Positions 32,240 to 35,512 of a DNA stretch of 35,512 bases are shown piece by piece (position 1 is the first letter of the stretch; every line of letters begins with the position of its first letter). The position numbers were made by a program, and so were the translations under genes. The notes beneath the pieces were generated by a model. It did not search any database, had not been told where the DNA came from, and saw nothing but the letters and a program-made list of their open reading frames with translations. Origin of the DNA: Bacillota bacterium (GTDB lineage Bacteria > Bacillota > Clostridia > Christensenellales > Borkfalkiaceae); NCBI GenBank assembly GCA_003343805.1, contig QAKM01000023.1, positions 1-35,512 on the forward strand, read 5' to 3'.

Positions 32240-34067
32240 GAAGATCAAGTCGGCGCAGTCTGCGCAGAAACTCCGCTTCTTCGGGCTCGGGAAAATGAAG
32301 CCCTTTTTGAAGCCGCACGCGGCGAAATTTGCCGTCATGGTCGTCTTTACGCTCATCGTCGGCGGCCTTCAGGTCGTCCTGCCCCTCTTCCAGCAGTATG
32401 CCATCGACCACTTCATCGCGGAACGGACGACGGAGGGCCTCGGGCTCTTCATCGCGGCCTATGTGGGCGTGCTCGTTTTAAGCGGCGTCCTCGATTTCAT
32501 CGCGTGCTATAACTGCAGCAAGCTGGAACTTCATCTCCTGCGCGACATCCGGCGCGCCTGTTTCGATCATCTGCAGACGCTCTCTGTCTCCTATTACAGC
32601 CAAAACAGCGTGGGGCGGCTGCACGCCCGCGTGATGAGCGATCCCTCCAACATCGCCTCCAATATCGCGTGGGATACCTATTCGGGCGTGTGGAACGTTG
32701 TCTATGTCGTGGGGGCCGTCATTGTCATGCTCGCCCTTCAGCCCGTTTTGGCGCTCTGCGTCATCGTCGTCATCCCGCTCGTGGCACTCGTCTCCGTCTA
32801 CTTTCAGAAAAAGCTCACAAAGCTCAACCGTGAGGCGCGCGAGCTCAACTCCGCGATCACGGGTTCCTTCAACGAAGGGGTGACGGGCGTGGAGACGAGC
32901 AAGACGCTCTTCATCGAGGACGATCTCGATGCCCGCTTCTTTGCTTCGACGAAGAAGATGCAGAAGCGCTCTTCGAGGATCGGGCATTTTCGCGCGCTCT
33001 TTGTGACGATCATCGCCTTTGCCTCCTCGGCGGCGCTCGCGCTCGTTCTTTGGTACGGCGGCGCGCTGACGGCGGACGGGCTCCTCCTTGTCGGCACGCT
33101 CTCCGTGTTCATGACGTACGCGCAGGGCATCATGGAGCCCGTACAGTGGTCGGTGGACTGCTTTTCCGACCTCATCACGGTGAAGGTCAACATCGAGCGT
33201 GTGACGGCGCTGCTCGCCGCGGAGGGCGACGTCAAAGATATCCCCGAAGTCATCCGGACATACGGCGACAGCTTTTCCCCCAAGCGCGAAAATTGGGAGC
33301 CCCTCGTCGGGCATATCTGCTTTGACGACGTCACCTTCCGCTATCCGGACGGGGGAGAGAACGTCCTCGAACACTTCTCGCTCGATGTACCGAAGGGGAC
33401 CAACGTCGCCATCGTGGGGGAGACGGGCGCGGGGAAGAGTACGCTCGTCAACCTCGTGTGCCGCTTTTATGAGCCGACGGAGGGTCGCATCCTCATCGAC
33501 GGGCGGGATGCACGGGAGCGCTCCGTGCATTGGCTGCACAGCAATATCGGTTACGTTCTGCAGACGCCGCATCTCTTTTCGGGGACCGTGCGTGAAAATC
33601 TTTTATACGGCAAGGAGGATGCGACGGACGAGGAACTTTACTCCGCGCTTCGGGCCGTCAAGGGGGACGGGGTCATATTGCGCCTCGAGCACGGCCTCGA
33701 TACGCGCATCGGCGAGGGCGGAAATTCGCTCTCGACGGGGGAAAAGCAGCTCCTCTCCTTTGCGCGCGCCATCCTGGCCGACCCCGCCATCTTCATTCTG
33801 GACGAGGCGACGAGCTCCATCGATACGCTCACCGAAAAGCTCATCCAGGATGCCATCCGGAAGCTGATGGAAGGGAGGACGAGCTTTGTCATTGCCCACC
33901 GCCTTTCCACCATCACGCAGGCGGACATCATCCTCGTCGTGGACGGGGGAAAGATCGTCGAGCGCGGCACGCACGAGGAACTTCTCCGCCGCAGGGGAGC
34001 GTATTTCGCCCTCTACATGAAGCAATTCCGGGAGGAGAACATCCAAAAGAGCGAACGGCTCAACTGA
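32232..34067 (+). CDS. ABC exporter half-transporter, catalytic subunit (pair 2)
   Basis: The 611-residue protein has a six-helix exporter domain and an ATPase with Walker A GETGAGKST, altered signature LSTGEKQLL, canonical Walker B IFILDEATSSID and IAHRLST. Canonical Walker B with a non-canonical signature is the mirror image of the previous subunit, so pair 2 is also an asymmetric heterodimer. ATG 32232 overlaps the previous gene by 8 bases, exactly as in pair 1. It is last in the operon, followed by a terminator. Confidence 0.9.
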   Translation: MAEKIKSAQSAQKLRFFGLGKMKPFLKPHAAKFAVMVVFTLIVGGLQVVLPLFQQYAIDHFIAERTTEGLGLFIAAYVGVLVLSGVLDFIACYNCSKLELHLLRDIRRACFDHLQTLSVSYYSQNSVGRLHARVMSDPSNIASNIAWDTYSGVWNVVYVVGAVIVMLALQPVLALCVIVVIPLVALVSVYFQKKLTKLNREARELNSAITGSFNEGVTGVETSKTLFIEDDLDARFFASTKKMQKRSSRIGHFRALFVTIIAFASSAALALVLWYGGALTADGLLLVGTLSVFMTYAQGIMEPVQWSVDCFSDLITVKVNIERVTALLAAEGDVKDIPEVIRTYGDSFSPKRENWEPLVGHICFDDVTFRYPDGGENVLEHFSLDVPKGTNVAIVGETGAGKSTLVNLVCRFYEPTEGRILIDGRDARERSVHWLHSNIGYVLQTPHLFSGTVRENLLYGKEDATDEELYSALRAVKGDGVILRLEHGLDTRIGEGGNSLSTGEKQLLSFARAILADPAIFILDEATSSIDTLTEKLIQDAIRKLMEGRTSFVIAHRLSTITQADIILVVDGGKIVERGTHEELLRRRGAYFALYMKQFREENIQKSERLN

Positions 34068-34071
34068 ACGG

Positions 34072-34109
34072 AAAAAAGTCTTTCAAGCATTGCTTGATTG
34101 ACTTTTTTT
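34072..34109 (+). terminator. Terminator of the ABC exporter operon
   Basis: An inner stem CAAGC/GCTTG with loop ATT and an outer AAAAAAGTC/GACTTTTTTT stem, separated by a small internal loop, end in seven T residues. The descending arm doubles as the -35 region of the tldD promoter. Confidence 0.8.
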
Positions 34110-34126
34110 GCGCTTTGTGATACAAT
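34098..34126 (+). promoter_or_regulatory. Promoter of tldD, overlapping the upstream terminator
   Basis: TTGACT (34098-34103), a 17-base spacer and TACAAT (34121-34126) place the start near 34133. AAAGGAGG at about 34163-34170 precedes ATG 34174. Confidence 0.85.
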
Positions 34127-34173
34127 GCAAATCAGGTTCGGCGCGGGGAAGGCCCGTGCCGCAAAGGAGGACT

Positions 34174-35511
34174 ATGTTACATTTCCGAAACGATCTGTAT
34201 GCGGACGTGCGCGTCGAGGACCGCTTCACGACGAGCATCCGTTACCGCGACGGCGCGCTCGAAGAGTGCAAGGAGACGACCAAGAAAAAGGCGTTTTTGC
34301 GCGTCTTTGACGGCAACATCTGGTACTATGCTTCCACTTACAAAGTGGACGATCTGCAGGGCGAACTCGATCGCCTCTATGAGAGTGCGACGCCGAACAA
34401 GGACATCGAGGCGCACCCCGTCGTCAAACGCTTCCAGGCGAACACGGACGAAAAGATGCTCTTTGCGGGAAAGAGCGTGAAAAAAGTGCCGCTTGCCGAA
34501 AAGCAGAAGCTGCTTGAAGCGCGCTTCCCCGCCTTTGCGGCCTCGGACTATGTGCGCATGAGCATCGCGCTCTATCTCGACCGTTACAGCGCCTTTGAAT
34601 TTTACTCTTCCAAGGGCGCTTCCCTCCAATGGGATTATCAGACCTGCGGCTGCGTCTTTTCCTTCGCGCTCGCGAATGAGACGGATAACTTCTCCGAAAT
34701 GTTTCAGCGCTCGGCGTTCAGCTTCGAGGAACTCTCCGTTTCCGAAGAAGAGCTCAGAAACGCCGTCCTGGAGGCGGAGAACTTCCTCCTGCACGCAAAG
34801 CCGGTGGAGGCGGGCGTCTATCCCGTCATCCTTGCGCCCGTCGTTGCGGGCGTGTTCGCGCACGAGTCCTTCGGCCACAAGTCGGAGGCAGACTTCATGC
34901 TCGGCGACGAGACGATGAAGAAGGAGTGGGCGCTCGGCACCCAAGTGGGTGCGGACATCCTCTCCATCTACGACAGCGGCATCGACTTCGGAACGGGCTA
35001 CACGCCCTACGACGACGAAGGCACCAGGGCGACCAAGACCTATCTCATCAAAAACGGCGTACTTTCGGGGCGGCTGCACTCCGTTTCGACGGCGGCGGAT
35101 CTTGACGAGGCGCCCACGGGCAATGCCCGCGCCATCAGCTGCGACTATGAGCCCATCGTCCGCATGACCAACACCGTCATCGATGCGGGCGACAAGACGA
35201 AAGAGGAGCTGTTCGCGGGCATCAAACACGGCTATTATATCAAGACGCTCAAGCACGGCTCGGGCATGAGCACCTTCACGATCGCGCCCTCGCTTGCATA
35301 CGAGATCGTGGACGGGAAGATCGGCGACCCCGTCAAGATCGCCGTCATCACGGGCAATGTGTTTGAGACCTTGAACCTCATCGACGGGCTTTCGGACAAG
35401 GCGGAGATGTTCTCCTTCGTCACGGGCGGCTGCGGCAAGATGGAGCAGTTCCCGCTCCCCGTCGGCTTCGGGGGTCCGTATGTGAGCATTGCAAAGATGA
35501 ATGTACAGTAA
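34174..35511 (+). CDS. tldD: TldD-family metalloprotease subunit
   Basis: The 445-residue protein belongs to the TldD/PmbA family of cytoplasmic zinc peptidases. The zinc motif HESFGH (H230, E231, H235) and a C-terminal cysteine in GGCGKMEQ (C420) match the His-His-Cys zinc site of TldD. GTGYTPYDDEGTRA and the LKNG-type SGRLHS block are also family features. TldD normally pairs with TldE/PmbA, which lacks the zinc motif. That gene would be expected just beyond the window end. TldD/E degrades unfolded peptides and in some systems trims ribosomally made peptide antibiotics. ATG 34174 was chosen over a start 66 bases upstream because of AAAGGAGG. Confidence 0.93.
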   Translation: MLHFRNDLYADVRVEDRFTTSIRYRDGALEECKETTKKKAFLRVFDGNIWYYASTYKVDDLQGELDRLYESATPNKDIEAHPVVKRFQANTDEKMLFAGKSVKKVPLAEKQKLLEARFPAFAASDYVRMSIALYLDRYSAFEFYSSKGASLQWDYQTCGCVFSFALANETDNFSEMFQRSAFSFEELSVSEEELRNAVLEAENFLLHAKPVEAGVYPVILAPVVAGVFAHESFGHKSEADFMLGDETMKKEWALGTQVGADILSIYDSGIDFGTGYTPYDDEGTRATKTYLIKNGVLSGRLHSVSTAADLDEAPTGNARAISCDYEPIVRMTNTVIDAGDKTKEELFAGIKHGYYIKTLKHGSGMSTFTIAPSLAYEIVDGKIGDPVKIAVITGNVFETLNLIDGLSDKAEMFSFVTGGCGKMEQFPLPVGFGGPYVSIAKMNVQ

Positions 35512-35512
35512 G

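Noticed and set aside
1..35512. CRISPR arrays, transposons, prophage or toxin-antitoxin modules
   Set aside because: No regularly spaced repeats, transposase, integrase, phage structural gene or recognisable toxin-antitoxin pair was seen on either strand.

Overview
The window looks like chromosomal DNA of a G+C-rich, spore-forming-lineage Bacillota (Clostridia). The supporting evidence is the spoIIGA-sigE pair, clostridial-type ThyA, SecG-RNase R-SmpB and PstSCAB genes, and sigma-A promoters with near-consensus -35/-10 boxes at 17-bp spacing. It does not look like a prophage, plasmid or integrative element: I see no integrase, transposase, phage gene or CRISPR array. No species can be named from this sequence.

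Layout. (1) 1-2044: a minus-strand tRNA-Arg with a consensus promoter, a cluster of DnaA-box-like 9-mers, then spoIIGA overlapping sigE. (2) 2045-4022: a promoter, structured leader and terminator in front of an Lsa/CplR-type ABC-F ribosomal protection gene, then tRNA-Ser(GGA). (3) 4023-8066: a sugar operon with an L-fucose-isomerase-family protein, a DUF1349 protein, a decayed stub of an SGNH/GDSL esterase, and xylulokinase. (4) 8092-9799: an acyltransferase-like gene on the minus strand, diverging from a small gene that encodes a stand-alone Spo0A-type DNA-binding domain. The shared intergenic region carries Spo0A-box-like sequences. (5) 9831-15002, minus strand: secG-rnr-smpB-metY-metA, so methionine synthesis rides on a protein-export and RNA quality-control operon. 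Then comes a small lipoprotein gene with its own promoter. (6) 15681-20925, plus strand: a tightly overlapping operon of shikimate-kinase-like, PanE-like, histidine phosphatase, gltX, thyA and dihydrofolate reductase genes. Its promoter is so close to the first gene that the mRNA should be leaderless or nearly so. (7) 21003-24768: a phosphate-uptake operon with PhoP-box-like repeats, pstS, a fused pstC-pstA, and pstB, with no phoU in the window. (8) 24814-26581: a BspA-like leucine-rich-repeat lipoprotein. (9) 26656-34109: four half-size ABC exporters forming two heterodimeric pairs. (10) 34098-35511: tldD, with its promoter embedded in the preceding terminator.

Most of the window is ordinary housekeeping. 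The most notable items are the DnaA-box cluster abutting the sigma-E operon, the receiver-less Spo0A-like protein with Spo0A-box-like sites upstream, the attenuator-like leader of the ABC-F gene, the apparently leaderless aroK-like operon whose first enzyme lacks a usual shikimate-binding arginine, the PstC-PstA fusion, and the GDSL remnant whose catalytic serine codon has become proline. All functional calls rest on motif recognition by eye. No database search was run.
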